Positions 30,584 to 38,975 of a DNA stretch of 64,000 nt are shown here, one piece after another. Source of the DNA: Thermodesulfobacteriota bacterium. Its GTDB lineage: Bacteria; Desulfobacterota; UBA8473. Made by a program: the position numbers and the translations under genes. The stretch spans positions 64,270-128,269 of the forward strand of contig JBFLWQ010000004.1 in NCBI GenBank assembly GCA_040757775.1, given 5' to 3'. The notes beneath the pieces are model-generated. The model ran no database searches. It was not told where the DNA came from and saw nothing but the letters and a program-made list of their open reading frames with translations. Position 1 is the first letter of the stretch. Every line of letters begins with the position of its first letter.

Positions 30584-30612
30584 TTGACAAAATTTAGTTG
30601 TTTATGTAGATA
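30584..30612 (+). promoter_or_regulatory. Candidate promoter for tRNA-Val
   Basis: TTGACA (30584-30589) and TAGATA (30607-30612) are separated by 17 bp, 24 bp before the tRNA. A second candidate, TTGACT (30510-30515) and TATAAA (30532-30537) with 16 bp between, lies further upstream. Confidence 0.55.
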
Positions 30613-30635
30613 GTGATTAATTTGTAGGTATATGT

Positions 30636-30710
30636 GGGCGATTAACTCAGCGGGAGAGTGCTACCTTCACACGGTAGAAGTCACTGGTTCGAACCCAGTA
30701 TCGCCCACCA
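30636..30710 (+). tRNA. tRNA-Val (anticodon CAC)
   Basis: Cloverleaf with acceptor GGGCGAT/ATCGCCC, anticodon loop TTCACAC between CTACC and GGTAG, T loop TTCGAAC and encoded CCA. It reads GTG codons. Confidence 0.94.
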
Positions 30711-30718
30711 ATAATTTT

Positions 30719-30801
30719 AGTGCCTCATGGAGAGCTTTGGAAAAAGAATGTTTTTACGAAATATATATTTTCCAAAGCTCTTATAGTAATGGCACTTTTT
30801 A
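30719..30801 (+). terminator. Extended hairpin/terminator after tRNA-Val
   Basis: An outer AGTGCC (30719-30724) pairs with GGCACT (30791-30796), then T5. Inside is a perfect 14-bp stem AGAGCTTTGGAAAA/TTTTCCAAAGCTCT (30731-30744 and 30768-30781). It can end tRNA-Val transcription and also forms the leader just before the kamA-like gene. Confidence 0.6.
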
Positions 30802-30850
30802 GGGCATAGGGAAGGATTAAAATTATGAAAACAAGAGGAGGGTTCTTATA

Positions 30851-32155
30851 GTGGCAGAACAAATAATTAAGGGCATAAAGGGTTTTACACTGCAAAGCAG
30901 TGGCAATCCTTCTTTTCTAGAAAAGGAGGAAGAGAGTATCCCAGAGGAAGAACCTCCCGGTTCCGCCGGGGAGGTTCAAGGTGTAGCCAGGAAAAAGATT
31001 GAATCGAGGTCAAATCTAAGGCTTGTCTTCAACAGAGAGGAAGATGATGATTCATGGAGGCACCTTCTGGCACGAAGTATTACCAAGGCGGTAGACCTGC
31101 CGAGACAACTGTGTATGGATGCCATCACAGTCCACGATGTTATTCGCCGTTATCCCATGCGTATCAATCCCTATTATTTAGGGCTTATCAAGGAGACTAA
31201 TGATCCCATATGGCTCCAGGCAATTCCTGATTTCAGAGAACTCCACGACCCCCTTGGTCTTGAGGATCCCCTGAAAGAAGAAGAACAGAGTCCTGTCCCC
31301 AACATAACCCATAGGTATCCGGACAGGGTTTTGTTTCTCGTTTCCAGCCAATGCGCTATGTATTGCCGTTTCTGTACAAGGAAGCGGAAGGTTGGACGGT
31401 CCCTGACAGTGACGGAAGAGACTATTGCCCTGGGTATCGAATACATCGGGAGACACAGAGAGGTGAGAGACGTTCTCCTTTCAGGAGGTGACCCCCTATT
31501 GCTTCAAGATAAGTCTATAGAACGTATATTAAAGGCACTAAGGCAGATTCCACATGTGGAGATCATACGAATTGGAACAAGGGTTCCCTGCACTCTTCCC
31601 CAGAGGATTACGCCAAGACTGGTCAATATGCTTAAGAAATATCATCCTCTTTACATTAATACCCACTTCAACCACCCCATTGAGATTACTACTGAGGCTG
31701 CAAATGCCTGTGGACGTCTTGCTGATGCAGGGATCCCTCTGGGGTGCCAGACTGTTCTCCTTCGAGGTGTTAACGACAATGCAGCCATTATGAAGCGGCT
31801 CATGCAAAAACTATTACGCATCAGGGTTAGACCCTATTATCTTTACCAGGCAGATTTGACACAGGGTACAGGGCACTTCCGAACCCCAATTGATAAGGGG
31901 CTTGAGATTATAGAAGCCCTGAGGGGGCACACATCAGGGCTTTGTGTGCCGACTTTTGTTGTGGATGTTCCAGGGGGAGGGGGAAAGATTCCTCTCCTTC
32001 CCAACTATCTCCTGCGAAAAGACAAGGATACCCTGGTGCTAAGGAATTATCATAATAATGTTTACTCGTATCCCTTTGCGACAGGAGAAGAAGAAACCGG
32101 AACAGACAGTACATCTGACCATGTGGGGAATTATGAAGATTGCGCTTACTTTTAA
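30851..32155 (+). CDS. kamA: Lysine 2,3-aminomutase (KamA-family radical SAM enzyme)
   Basis: A 434-residue radical SAM, PLP-dependent enzyme. The cluster motif is C168xxxC172xxC175 (CAMYCRFC) and the SAM-binding GGDP is in LLSGGDPLLL. K379 in VPGGGGKIP should hold PLP. D335 (YQADLTQG) and D372 (FVVDVPGGGG) match the two aspartates that bind the substrate side-chain amine in lysine 2,3-aminomutases and that are replaced in glutamate 2,3-aminomutases, so L-lysine to beta-lysine is the expected reaction. An unusual acidic 25-residue stretch (EEESIPEEEPP) lies near the N-terminus. The GTG start follows GGAGG by 11 nt. Two ATP-grasp genes and a GNAT gene follow, overlapping or nearly so. Confidence 0.9.
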   Translation: MAEQIIKGIKGFTLQSSGNPSFLEKEEESIPEEEPPGSAGEVQGVARKKIESRSNLRLVFNREEDDDSWRHLLARSITKAVDLPRQLCMDAITVHDVIRRYPMRINPYYLGLIKETNDPIWLQAIPDFRELHDPLGLEDPLKEEEQSPVPNITHRYPDRVLFLVSSQCAMYCRFCTRKRKVGRSLTVTEETIALGIEYIGRHREVRDVLLSGGDPLLLQDKSIERILKALRQIPHVEIIRIGTRVPCTLPQRITPRLVNMLKKYHPLYINTHFNHPIEITTEAANACGRLADAGIPLGCQTVLLRGVNDNAAIMKRLMQKLLRIRVRPYYLYQADLTQGTGHFRTPIDKGLEIIEALRGHTSGLCVPTFVVDVPGGGGKIPLLPNYLLRKDKDTLVLRNYHNNVYSYPFATGEEETGTDSTSDHVGNYEDCAYF

Positions 32156-33152
32156 TCTCAGGAAAAGCTATGAACTTGATGCTTCCGAACCCCCGGATCG
32201 TTATGTGGAATTCGATTCGGAAGAGACTATCGAGGCTATTAAGACAACCCTGGAATCCCTTGGTCATGATGTGGTGCTGATCGGCGATATAAAGAGCCTC
32301 CTTCACTTTTTGCCGACTTTTGAACTGGACATGGTCTTCAACATCGCTGAGGGTATGGAGGGCCGTTCCAGGGAGGCTCAGATTCCTGCTATACTGGAGG
32401 CATTTCATGTTCCCTATACCTTCTCCGACCCTTTGACCCTTGCCCTGTCTCTACACAAAGGTATGACGAAGGCGATTATAAAAAGTGAAGGAATTCCTAC
32501 ACCAGATTCCTACCTGGTTGAAGAAATTGCGGAGGTTAATGGCAATTTGCCATTTCCTCTATTCATCAAGCCGGCATACGAGGGAACGGCAAAAGGGATC
32601 GACTCCAGGTGTCTGGTCAAGGATTTCGATTCCCTTCATCGAGAGGCTTCAAGGCTTCTTTCCCTTTATCGTCAGCCAGTCCTGGTGGAGCGCTACCTTC
32701 CCGGTAAGGAGTATACAGTGGGAATTCTGGGGACAGGGAGGAATGCCAGGGTTTTGGGCATGATGCAGGTGGTTGTTCGTGACAAGAACCAGAGGAATAT
32801 CTACACCCGGATTGCCAAGGAGGAATGCGAGAATCGGGTTACATATGTTCCTGGTGAAATGACTCGAGTGGAAATAAGGCAACAGATAGAGACTATCTCC
32901 CTGAAGGCGTATCAGACTTTGGGATGCCGTGATGCCGGAAGGGTTGATATCCGTTGTGATGAATTCGGCAACCCCTGTTTTTTAGAGATCAATCCATTGG
33001 CAGGGTTACATCCTACGCATTCGGATCTTTGCATTATAGCCAGTCAGGTGGGAATGAGCTACACGGAACTCATAGAGGCGATCCTTGCCTCTGCTGTTGA
33101 TCGGTATTCAAGCAGGGGCACGGTGCACTGTGCCCCTACCCAATCAAGGTAA
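32133..33152 (+). CDS. D-Ala-D-Ala-ligase-like ATP-grasp enzyme, first copy
   Basis: About 339 residues from the ATG at 32133 (MKIALTFNLRK), which overlaps the end of kamA by 23 bp; an ATG at 32121 is possible. ATP-grasp features in order: MVFNIAEGMEGRSREAQIPA (ligase N-domain), FIKPAYEGTAKGI (phosphate loop), VERYLPGKEYTVGIL, then DAGRVDIRCDEFGNPCFLEINPLAGL with the Mg2+ ligands. It should join an amino acid or peptide carboxylate to an amine through an acyl phosphate. No murC/murF neighbours are present, so a wall-synthesis Ddl role is doubtful. The last 12 codons are supplied by a dispersed palindrome (33113-33139). Confidence 0.85.
   Translation: MKIALTFNLRKSYELDASEPPDRYVEFDSEETIEAIKTTLESLGHDVVLIGDIKSLLHFLPTFELDMVFNIAEGMEGRSREAQIPAILEAFHVPYTFSDPLTLALSLHKGMTKAIIKSEGIPTPDSYLVEEIAEVNGNLPFPLFIKPAYEGTAKGIDSRCLVKDFDSLHREASRLLSLYRQPVLVERYLPGKEYTVGILGTGRNARVLGMMQVVVRDKNQRNIYTRIAKEECENRVTYVPGEMTRVEIRQQIETISLKAYQTLGCRDAGRVDIRCDEFGNPCFLEINPLAGLHPTHSDLCIIASQVGMSYTELIEAILASAVDRYSSRGTVHCAPTQSR
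33113..33139. repeat. Palindromic repeat (GGGGCACGG...CTGTGCCCC) within a gene end
   Basis: Inverted repeat of the same type as 13424-13455. It is translated as part of the C-terminal tail of the first ATP-grasp protein (RGTVHCAPT). Confidence 0.6.
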
Positions 33153-33155
33153 GAT

Positions 33156-34193
33156 ATGACTGTAGAGAGAAGGGCAATTGGCATTGCATATAACGAACCG
33201 GTTTTAACAGGGCATCCCTTTTCAGAGGCATCCCTGGATGTCCTATCTCAGGTGGAGGCTGTAGAAACTGCCCTCGGGAATACTGGCATTTCATCTGTTC
33301 GCATCCCTTTCACAAAGGATGTAGGGCTATTTATCCAAAGGGTGTATAAAGAAGAGATAGGGATGATTTTCAATCTATGCGAGACCGTTGACGAGGATCC
33401 TCGATTTGCTGGCCATCCTGCATCGGTCATGGAGCTAATTGGAATACCCTTTTCGGGATCGCCTTCCATAGCACTGATGCTTACAGCCGACAAGCTATTG
33501 ACAAAACAATTGCTCAAAGCAGAGGGGATAAGAACCCCGATATACAGGTTTTACGACAGTATGACCTCCTTCTTTCCTCATACCCTGAGATATCCTGTTA
33601 TTGTGAAACCGAGGTTCCAGGAAGCCAGTATTGGTATCGACCAGGATTCGATATTTGCAGATGAAGGTCAACTGCGGAAAGGACTTCCAGAATTTTACGA
33701 GCGTTTCGGACCAGTTCTGGTAGAGGAATACATCGAGGGAAGAGAGTTCAACGTCTCCCTTTTAGGTTATCCTTTAGCACGGGTGCTTCCCATTGCAGAG
33801 ATCGATTTTTCAAATTTTCCTGAAAGCCTGTATTCAATTGTAGGTTACCATGCCAAATGGGATATTGAATCCTTCGAATACCACAATACACCCAGAAGAT
33901 TCCCGGAGGTGCTTCCCCATGGTCTGATGAGCAAAATAGAGAAAGTTGCCCTTGGTTGTTTCCGTGTTTTCATGCTAAGGGATTATGGCCGGATCGACAT
34001 AAGGGTCGATAGTAAAGGTAAAACATATGTCCTTGAGGTCAATGCTAATCCATGCCTGAGTCCGGACGCTGGCTTTGCGGCAGCCATTGATAAAGCCGGG
34101 ATGACATATTCTGATTTTATAAAAGATCTTTTAGACTTTATGACCGAAAGGGCACCAAAATATGTTTATCAGACCCCTTGTCTTTCAGGATAG
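33156..34193 (+). CDS. D-Ala-D-Ala-ligase-like ATP-grasp enzyme, second copy
   Basis: This 345-residue paralogue of the preceding gene starts 3 bp after it. The motifs MIFNLCETVDEDPRFAGHPA, VIVKPRFQEASIGI, VEEYIEGREFNVSLL and DYGRIDIRVDSKGKTYVLEVNANPCLSPDAG follow the same order. The substrate loop and the phosphate-binding loop (RFQEASIG rather than AYEGTAKG) differ from copy one, so the two probably act on different acceptors or in sequence. The 3' end overlaps the GNAT gene by 32 bp. Confidence 0.85.
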   Translation: MTVERRAIGIAYNEPVLTGHPFSEASLDVLSQVEAVETALGNTGISSVRIPFTKDVGLFIQRVYKEEIGMIFNLCETVDEDPRFAGHPASVMELIGIPFSGSPSIALMLTADKLLTKQLLKAEGIRTPIYRFYDSMTSFFPHTLRYPVIVKPRFQEASIGIDQDSIFADEGQLRKGLPEFYERFGPVLVEEYIEGREFNVSLLGYPLARVLPIAEIDFSNFPESLYSIVGYHAKWDIESFEYHNTPRRFPEVLPHGLMSKIEKVALGCFRVFMLRDYGRIDIRVDSKGKTYVLEVNANPCLSPDAGFAAAIDKAGMTYSDFIKDLLDFMTERAPKYVYQTPCLSG

Positions 34194-34635
34194 ATCTGAG
34201 ATATTAAGTCTCATAGAAGGCACAAAAACCTTCAATGAAATGGAGATTCAGGTGGCTGCGGAGGTAATCGATGATGCCCTTCGCCATCCGGAAAAAAGCG
34301 ATTACCATATCTTTTCTGCTGTTGATGCCTCTGACTTACCAAAAGGGTATATATGCTTCGGCCCTATTCCTATGACACAGGACGGGTATGATCTCTATTG
34401 GATTGCTGTGGATAAAATGGCATCCAGACAAGGAATTGGAGGAAAACTTCTGGAATTTATGGAGGCAAATCTTAGGAAGAAAGGAGCGAGGCGCGTTTAT
34501 GTAGACACATCTTCATCCCCTCCCTACAAGGCTGCAAGAGCTTTTTATGAAAAGCACGGCTATCAACTTGTGTGTGTACTTGACGATTTTTATAGAGAGG
34601 GTGACCATAAGATGATATTTATGAAGGAGCTTTAA
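34162..34635 (+). CDS. GNAT-family N-acetyltransferase
   Basis: A 157-residue acetyltransferase with the acetyl-CoA pyrophosphate loop RQGIGGKLL after the beta4 strand (LYWIAVD) and C-terminal AARAFYEKHGYQLV (motif B). It is much shorter than AblB, the beta-lysine acetyltransferase of about 270 residues, and looks like a RimI-type single domain. As the last gene of the kamA/ATP-grasp operon, it may acetylate a beta-lysine-derived product. The target is inferred from position only. Confidence 0.82.
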   Translation: MFIRPLVFQDRSEILSLIEGTKTFNEMEIQVAAEVIDDALRHPEKSDYHIFSAVDASDLPKGYICFGPIPMTQDGYDLYWIAVDKMASRQGIGGKLLEFMEANLRKKGARRVYVDTSSSPPYKAARAFYEKHGYQLVCVLDDFYREGDHKMIFMKEL

Positions 34636-34665
34636 GTCGTTATTTCTCCTTTTAAGCTCCTTTTT
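34624..34665 (+). terminator. Intrinsic terminator of the kamA operon
   Basis: AAGGAGCTTTAA, which includes the GNAT stop codon, pairs with TTAAGCTCCTT (one bulge) and is followed by T5. Confidence 0.7.
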
Positions 34666-34689
34666 ACCTTAAATACCTTGTTATCAAGG

Positions 34690-34860
34690 CTAGACGGCAA
34701 GCCGAGTATGAACCTCTTTCGCAATCTTTGAACCCACCTCTTGTGCAGTAATTTTTAAATCGTAACTGGTTTGTATGTTCAGCCAGAACTGCGGTGTTGT
34801 TCCAAAGTAGCGTGCCAATCTGAGAGCCGTATCGGGTGTAATGGCACGTCGTTCACGCAC
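34690..34860 (-). pseudogene. HigA/VapI-type antitoxin remnant
   Basis: A 56-codon frame ends at the TAG at 34690 and reads RERRAITPDTALRLARYFG and TTPQFWLNIQTSYDL, the second half of the HTH and the C-terminus of HigA-type addiction-module antidotes. The first roughly 40 residues are missing and an in-frame stop lies 1 codon upstream of the GTG at 34860. No HigB toxin gene is adjacent. It is a relic of a toxin-antitoxin pair. Confidence 0.75.
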
Positions 34861-34974
34861 TATTTATTGACAACAAAAATGTAATTCTTTATTGTTTGAT
34901 CTAATCGTTTAGCACTCAATAAATGAAGACAGCGGAATATATCAATTAAAATACAAAGTGTTAGGGGTCCTTTT

Positions 34975-36558
34975 ATGTTTGATATAGTGATCTCTAATGG
35001 GAATATAATAGATGGTTCCGGTAGATTGCCCTACAGGGGGAGTATTGGAATAAAGGGTGACATGATTTTAAAGATAGACTCTGGCAATTCCCTTTCAGGT
35101 AAAACGATTATTGATGCAGGGGGTATGGTTGTATCTCCTGGATTTGTAGATATTCACGGTCATTCCGACTATTTTCTTTTGGTAAACCCGCAGGCAGAGA
35201 GCAAGGTTCGTCAGGGGGTAACCACAGAGATCGGGGGGAACTGTGGCTATTCAGCAGCTCCAATCTTTGGAGAAGAGGCACAGGAAAGGAAGGTTGAATA
35301 CCAGAAACAGTTTTCCCTGGATTTAAACTGGTATACTGTTCAGGAATACAGCGAGTTACTTAAAAGAATTGGTATTTCCATGAATTTTGCCATCCTTCTA
35401 GGCCACAATACCATCCGTGCTTCGGTAATGGGCAAAGAGAACAGAAACCCTGGTAAAAAAGAGTTAGAAGATATGTGTATTGCTGTGGAGAAGGGTATGA
35501 AAGAGGGTGCCTTTGGCCTCTCAACAGGTCTTATCTATTCCCCGGCATGTTTCTCTGAAATAGCTGAAATAGTTGCCCTGAACAATGTGGTAAAAAGGTA
35601 TAAAGGGGTGTTTACAACCCATATGCGGAGTGAGGATGACATGGTGGTAGAGGCTATTAATGAGGTGATTGAGGTAGCGAGAAAAGCCGATGTTCCCCTT
35701 CAGATATCCCACTTAAAGACTTCCAGGGAAAGGAATTGGAATAAACTGGACAGGATGTTTAAGGTTATAGAAAGTGCCATAGATGAGGGACTGGATGTAA
35801 CCTGTGATCGTTATCCATACATCGCTTCAAATACAGGGCTTCAGGCTATACTTCCTGACTGGACAACTGAGGGGGACAAGGAAACCAGAATCAGCAGGTT
35901 AAAAGATCAGGCAGTAAGGGAGAAAATAGAGAATGAGATAGTAAAAAAACACCCTGAACCGGATTATTGGAAGACGATCGTAATATCCACAGTAGTATCA
36001 GATAAGAATAATAAGTATCAAGGTATGAGTATTGCTGACGCTGCAGGTATGGCTGGAAAAGAGCCTTTTGATTTCACTATGGATGTCCTGATAGAGGAAG
36101 AGATGAACGTTTCTGCCAACTATTTTACCATGTCTGAGGAAAACCTGGTAAAGATATACAGGAAACCATACATTATGATAGGGTCAGATGCTGCCTGCCG
36201 TGCCGATTATGGTCCTCTGGCAGAGGGCAGCCCTCATCCCAGGGCATTTGGAACCTTTCCAAGGGTATTGGGTGTATATGTAAGAGAGAAAAAAATTATG
36301 GACTTGCCGACAGCAGTGAAGAAGATGACATCCGATCCATGCAGAAAGCTGGGTATTCAAAAAAGGGGTGAGTTAAGGGAGGGGTTTTATGCTGATCTGG
36401 TGATATTCAATCCGGATACGATAGTAGACAAGGCTACCTTTTCTGAACCTGTCCAGTATCCTGAAGGGATTGAGTATGTTATAGTTAATGGGAATATTGC
36501 TGTAAAGAAAGGTGAGCATACAGGGTGTAAGAATGGGAGGGTATTGAGAAAGACATGA
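34975..36558 (+). CDS. N-acyl-D-amino-acid deacylase (D-aminoacylase family)
   Basis: This 527-residue amidohydrolase has metal-binding HGHSD after SPGFVDI, the cysteine ligand in GGNCGYSAAP characteristic of D-aminoacylases, then THMRSE, QISHLKTS and the catalytic IGSDA aspartate. Family members hydrolyse N-acyl-D-amino acids, and some act on related N-acylated or dihydropyrimidine-like compounds. The N- and C-terminal beta-sandwich strands (VISNGNIIDGSG, then YVIVNGNIAVKKG) are complete. The next gene overlaps it by 4 bp (ATGA). Confidence 0.85.
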   Translation: MFDIVISNGNIIDGSGRLPYRGSIGIKGDMILKIDSGNSLSGKTIIDAGGMVVSPGFVDIHGHSDYFLLVNPQAESKVRQGVTTEIGGNCGYSAAPIFGEEAQERKVEYQKQFSLDLNWYTVQEYSELLKRIGISMNFAILLGHNTIRASVMGKENRNPGKKELEDMCIAVEKGMKEGAFGLSTGLIYSPACFSEIAEIVALNNVVKRYKGVFTTHMRSEDDMVVEAINEVIEVARKADVPLQISHLKTSRERNWNKLDRMFKVIESAIDEGLDVTCDRYPYIASNTGLQAILPDWTTEGDKETRISRLKDQAVREKIENEIVKKHPEPDYWKTIVISTVVSDKNNKYQGMSIADAAGMAGKEPFDFTMDVLIEEEMNVSANYFTMSEENLVKIYRKPYIMIGSDAACRADYGPLAEGSPHPRAFGTFPRVLGVYVREKKIMDLPTAVKKMTSDPCRKLGIQKRGELREGFYADLVIFNPDTIVDKATFSEPVQYPEGIEYVIVNGNIAVKKGEHTGCKNGRVLRKT

Positions 36559-37292
36559 GCAAATGGCAGCCCCTTATTGGAGTTACCTCGGATTACCATA
36601 AAGGGGGAGATATATTCAAAGGACCGGCGTATTTTATAGGAGAAAATTATATCTCAGCGGTTAGAGAAGCAGGAGGGATACCTGTAATCCTGCCTTACAG
36701 TTCGGATGCTAAGGTAATAGAGAAGCTTGCAGAGAGGATTGATGGCCTGCTCATAACAGGGGGAAATTTTGATATAAATCCTGTCTTCTATGGAGAAGAT
36801 ATTATTGATAAAATTGGAGAGTTAAATAATAAAAGAACCAGCTTCGAGATGGAGATTGCCAGGATTGCATTGAGAACAGATATGTCTGTATTGGGTATCT
36901 GTGGTGGTGAACAGTTGTTAAATGTAGCAGGTGGTGGCAGTCTCTATCAAGACATAGAGGTACAGGTAAAGGGGGCTTCTAACCATCAGCAGAAGATGCC
37001 GAAATCAGAAACGCACCATTCAGTAATTATAGAGCCTGACACAAAATTGTACTCCATCCTGGAGTGTGAAACTTTAGAAGTAAACAGTACCCATCATCAG
37101 TCCATAAAGGAAGTAGGGAAGGGGTTTGTCTTCAATGCAAAAGCCCCTGATGGGATTATAGAAGGGATAGAGAGTGAAAGTCACCGGTTTGTCTTAGGGG
37201 TTCAATGGCATCCCGAGGCTCTCTACCAGAAGGAGGAAAGATTCAAGAGACTTTTTGAGACGTTTATTAAAAGTTGTAAAAAAAGATCTTAG
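36555..37292 (+). CDS. Peptidase C26 / PuuD-like class I glutamine amidotransferase
   Basis: This 245-residue protein carries the glutamine-amidotransferase triad: nucleophilic Cys in LGICGGEQLLN, and His and Glu in QWHPE near the C-terminus, with LLITGGNFDINP upstream. Gamma-glutamyl-GABA hydrolases and related enzymes that cut gamma-glutamyl bonds have this form. Its 4-bp overlap with the D-aminoacylase suggests a shared catabolic role, for example breakdown of D-Glu- or gamma-Glu-containing peptides, which is an inference. Confidence 0.85.
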   Translation: MSKWQPLIGVTSDYHKGGDIFKGPAYFIGENYISAVREAGGIPVILPYSSDAKVIEKLAERIDGLLITGGNFDINPVFYGEDIIDKIGELNNKRTSFEMEIARIALRTDMSVLGICGGEQLLNVAGGGSLYQDIEVQVKGASNHQQKMPKSETHHSVIIEPDTKLYSILECETLEVNSTHHQSIKEVGKGFVFNAKAPDGIIEGIESESHRFVLGVQWHPEALYQKEERFKRLFETFIKSCKKRS

Positions 37293-37359
37293 ATTTCTAA
37301 GAATTAGACCCAAGTTTCGAAGCCCTATACATAGCCAGTATAGATTTTGTTGTACCCAT

Positions 37360-37551
37360 TTATGAAGACCGGCGGGTGGCTTTACGTCTTCTTCGAGCAG
37401 CCTCAAGTCTTTTCCGTTTCTTTTTGACGCTGGGTTTCTCATAAAATCGTCGATGTTTGAGTTCCTTTTGCACACCTTCCAGTTGCATCCTTTTCTTGAG
37501 TACTTTAATGGCCTTTTCAATATCTCCCTTAACTTCTACAGTAATGGACAT
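37360..37551 (-). CDS. rpsU: 30S ribosomal protein S21 (copy 2)
   Basis: A 63-residue S21 paralogue: SITVEVKGDIEKAIKVLKKR, then FYEKPSVKKKRKR and an RRRRK tail. The core YEKPSVKxKRK is shared with copy 1 (18221-18418), but the N-terminal half is divergent. It stands alone, not in the dnaG/rpoD cluster, and may be used under other conditions. Confidence 0.9.
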   Translation of the reverse strand: MSITVEVKGDIEKAIKVLKKRMQLEGVQKELKHRRFYEKPSVKKKRKRLEAARRRRKATRRSS

Positions 37552-37675
37552 TAAACTTCCTTTCCCATAGCAAAACTCTGGATATTCCTACCTGCATGGA
37601 AGTATAAAGTCTTGCCAGTTAAACGATGGTTGAAACTTATAGCTTATATTTCCCCCTGTATTTTATACAATAAGA

Positions 37676-37715
37676 CAAAAATAAAAAATCCTCAGGATAC
37701 TAGGAAGTTCTGAGG
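37676..37715 (-). terminator. Terminator downstream of nagZ
   Basis: On the minus strand CCTCAG pairs with CTGAGG (37690-37695 and 37710-37715) and is followed by ATTTTTTATTTTT. It lies about 80 bp past the nagZ stop. Confidence 0.6.
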
Positions 37716-37793
37716 TTAAAAAATAAAAAACTCTTTGGCTTCCTAACAGGTTATGTTTTCTATGCTAGAATAAATAAATATAAAAATCAAGCA

Positions 37794-38963
37794 CTAAATT
37801 TTTATTGTTCTGTAGCAATTGTTTGGAGAGTATAAAATTTTATCAACAACCTCTTTATGTTCTCTGCATCCAACCATGGCTTTCACATCATCGTAATTTG
37901 CGGGATGGTATGGGAGGAGGTATTTATTTTTAACCTTTATTATACGCTTTATGGATTCTTCGATTCCTGCTTCAGACAATTTTCCTTCATCTATCGCCTC
38001 AAGGGTAGAGTGAACAGCCTTTTTTTGTTTCTCCAGATTATTCCCAATGAGGATAATATCTACCCCTGCCTTTATAGCATTTACTGTAGCCTCTCCAATA
38101 GAATAGTTTTCAGCTATAGCACCCATTTCCATATCGTCGCTTATAATCAACCCTCTAAACCCCAGTTTCTTTCTTAACAGACCTTTTAATATCCTCTCAG
38201 AGAGAGTGGCAGGCATTGAAATGTCCCATGCAGGGTAAAGGACATGTGCAGTCATTATCGCCTCTAAACCCCTTCCTATAGATTCCATAAAGGGTTTTAA
38301 TTCTGTTTCTTCCAGTCTCTTCACATCATGTCTAACCACGGGTAGTTGTTTATGGGAATCCAGGTCTGTATCACCGTGGCCCGGGAAGTGTTTGCCTGTG
38401 GCTATTACTCCATTTTCCTGAAGCCCTTTTATAAAGGCATTACCAAGGATTGCGACTAAAGAGGGGTTGGCACTAAAAGAGCGATCTCCTATCACAGGAT
38501 TATTGGAGTTTGTATTGACGTCCAGGACAGGAGCAAGGTCCATATTTATTCCTACAGACCGTATTTCCCTCGCTAAAATTCTGCCAAGGTTGCGGACTAG
38601 CTTAACAGTCTTATACCTCTCATAGGAATGTTTTTTAAAGCTTTTTCCCTCTATTTTGATTTCCTTCAACTCTTTCTCAAATACCTTTCCCAGGACGCCT
38701 GCAGGTGGTAGTTGAGTGAAAGGCTCTTTCAATCTGGTTACCCTTCCTCCCTCCTGGTCTATTGATATAAATAAAGGGATATCTGGTGAAAGACTCTTGA
38801 GATCATTACATAAATTCATCAGTTGTATGGGGTCTCTGTAGTTTCTGGAAAATAGAATTACACCGCCAATCTGATAAAGTTGAACCATTTCCCTCAGATC
38901 TTTGGATACTATGCAGTCATCGAAGCCGAACATGAACATCTGACCAACCCTGTCTTTTAGCAC
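37794..38963 (-). CDS. nagZ: Beta-N-acetylhexosaminidase NagZ (GH3)
   Basis: A 389-residue GH3 enzyme that removes GlcNAc from muropeptides. The motifs are FISIDQEGGRVTRL, NSNNPVIGDRSFS, KHFPGHGDTDLDSHKQLPVV (the mobile loop with the His/Asp general acid pair) and ISDDMEMGAI (nucleophile aspartate). No signal peptide is seen, so it is cytoplasmic, as in peptidoglycan recycling. It lies 12 bp downstream of an ABC peptide-transporter permease on the same strand, supporting import and breakdown of wall fragments. Confidence 0.92.
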   Translation of the reverse strand: MLKDRVGQMFMFGFDDCIVSKDLREMVQLYQIGGVILFSRNYRDPIQLMNLCNDLKSLSPDIPLFISIDQEGGRVTRLKEPFTQLPPAGVLGKVFEKELKEIKIEGKSFKKHSYERYKTVKLVRNLGRILAREIRSVGINMDLAPVLDVNTNSNNPVIGDRSFSANPSLVAILGNAFIKGLQENGVIATGKHFPGHGDTDLDSHKQLPVVRHDVKRLEETELKPFMESIGRGLEAIMTAHVLYPAWDISMPATLSERILKGLLRKKLGFRGLIISDDMEMGAIAENYSIGEATVNAIKAGVDIILIGNNLEKQKKAVHSTLEAIDEGKLSEAGIEESIKRIIKVKNKYLLPYHPANYDDVKAMVGCREHKEVVDKILYSPNNCYRTIKI

Positions 38964-38975
38964 CAGTTTCCCTCC

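Noticed and set aside
32058-32132. Upstream start for the first ATP-grasp gene
   Set aside because: The extra residues lie inside kamA codons, have no family similarity and no ribosome-binding site; 32133 fits better.
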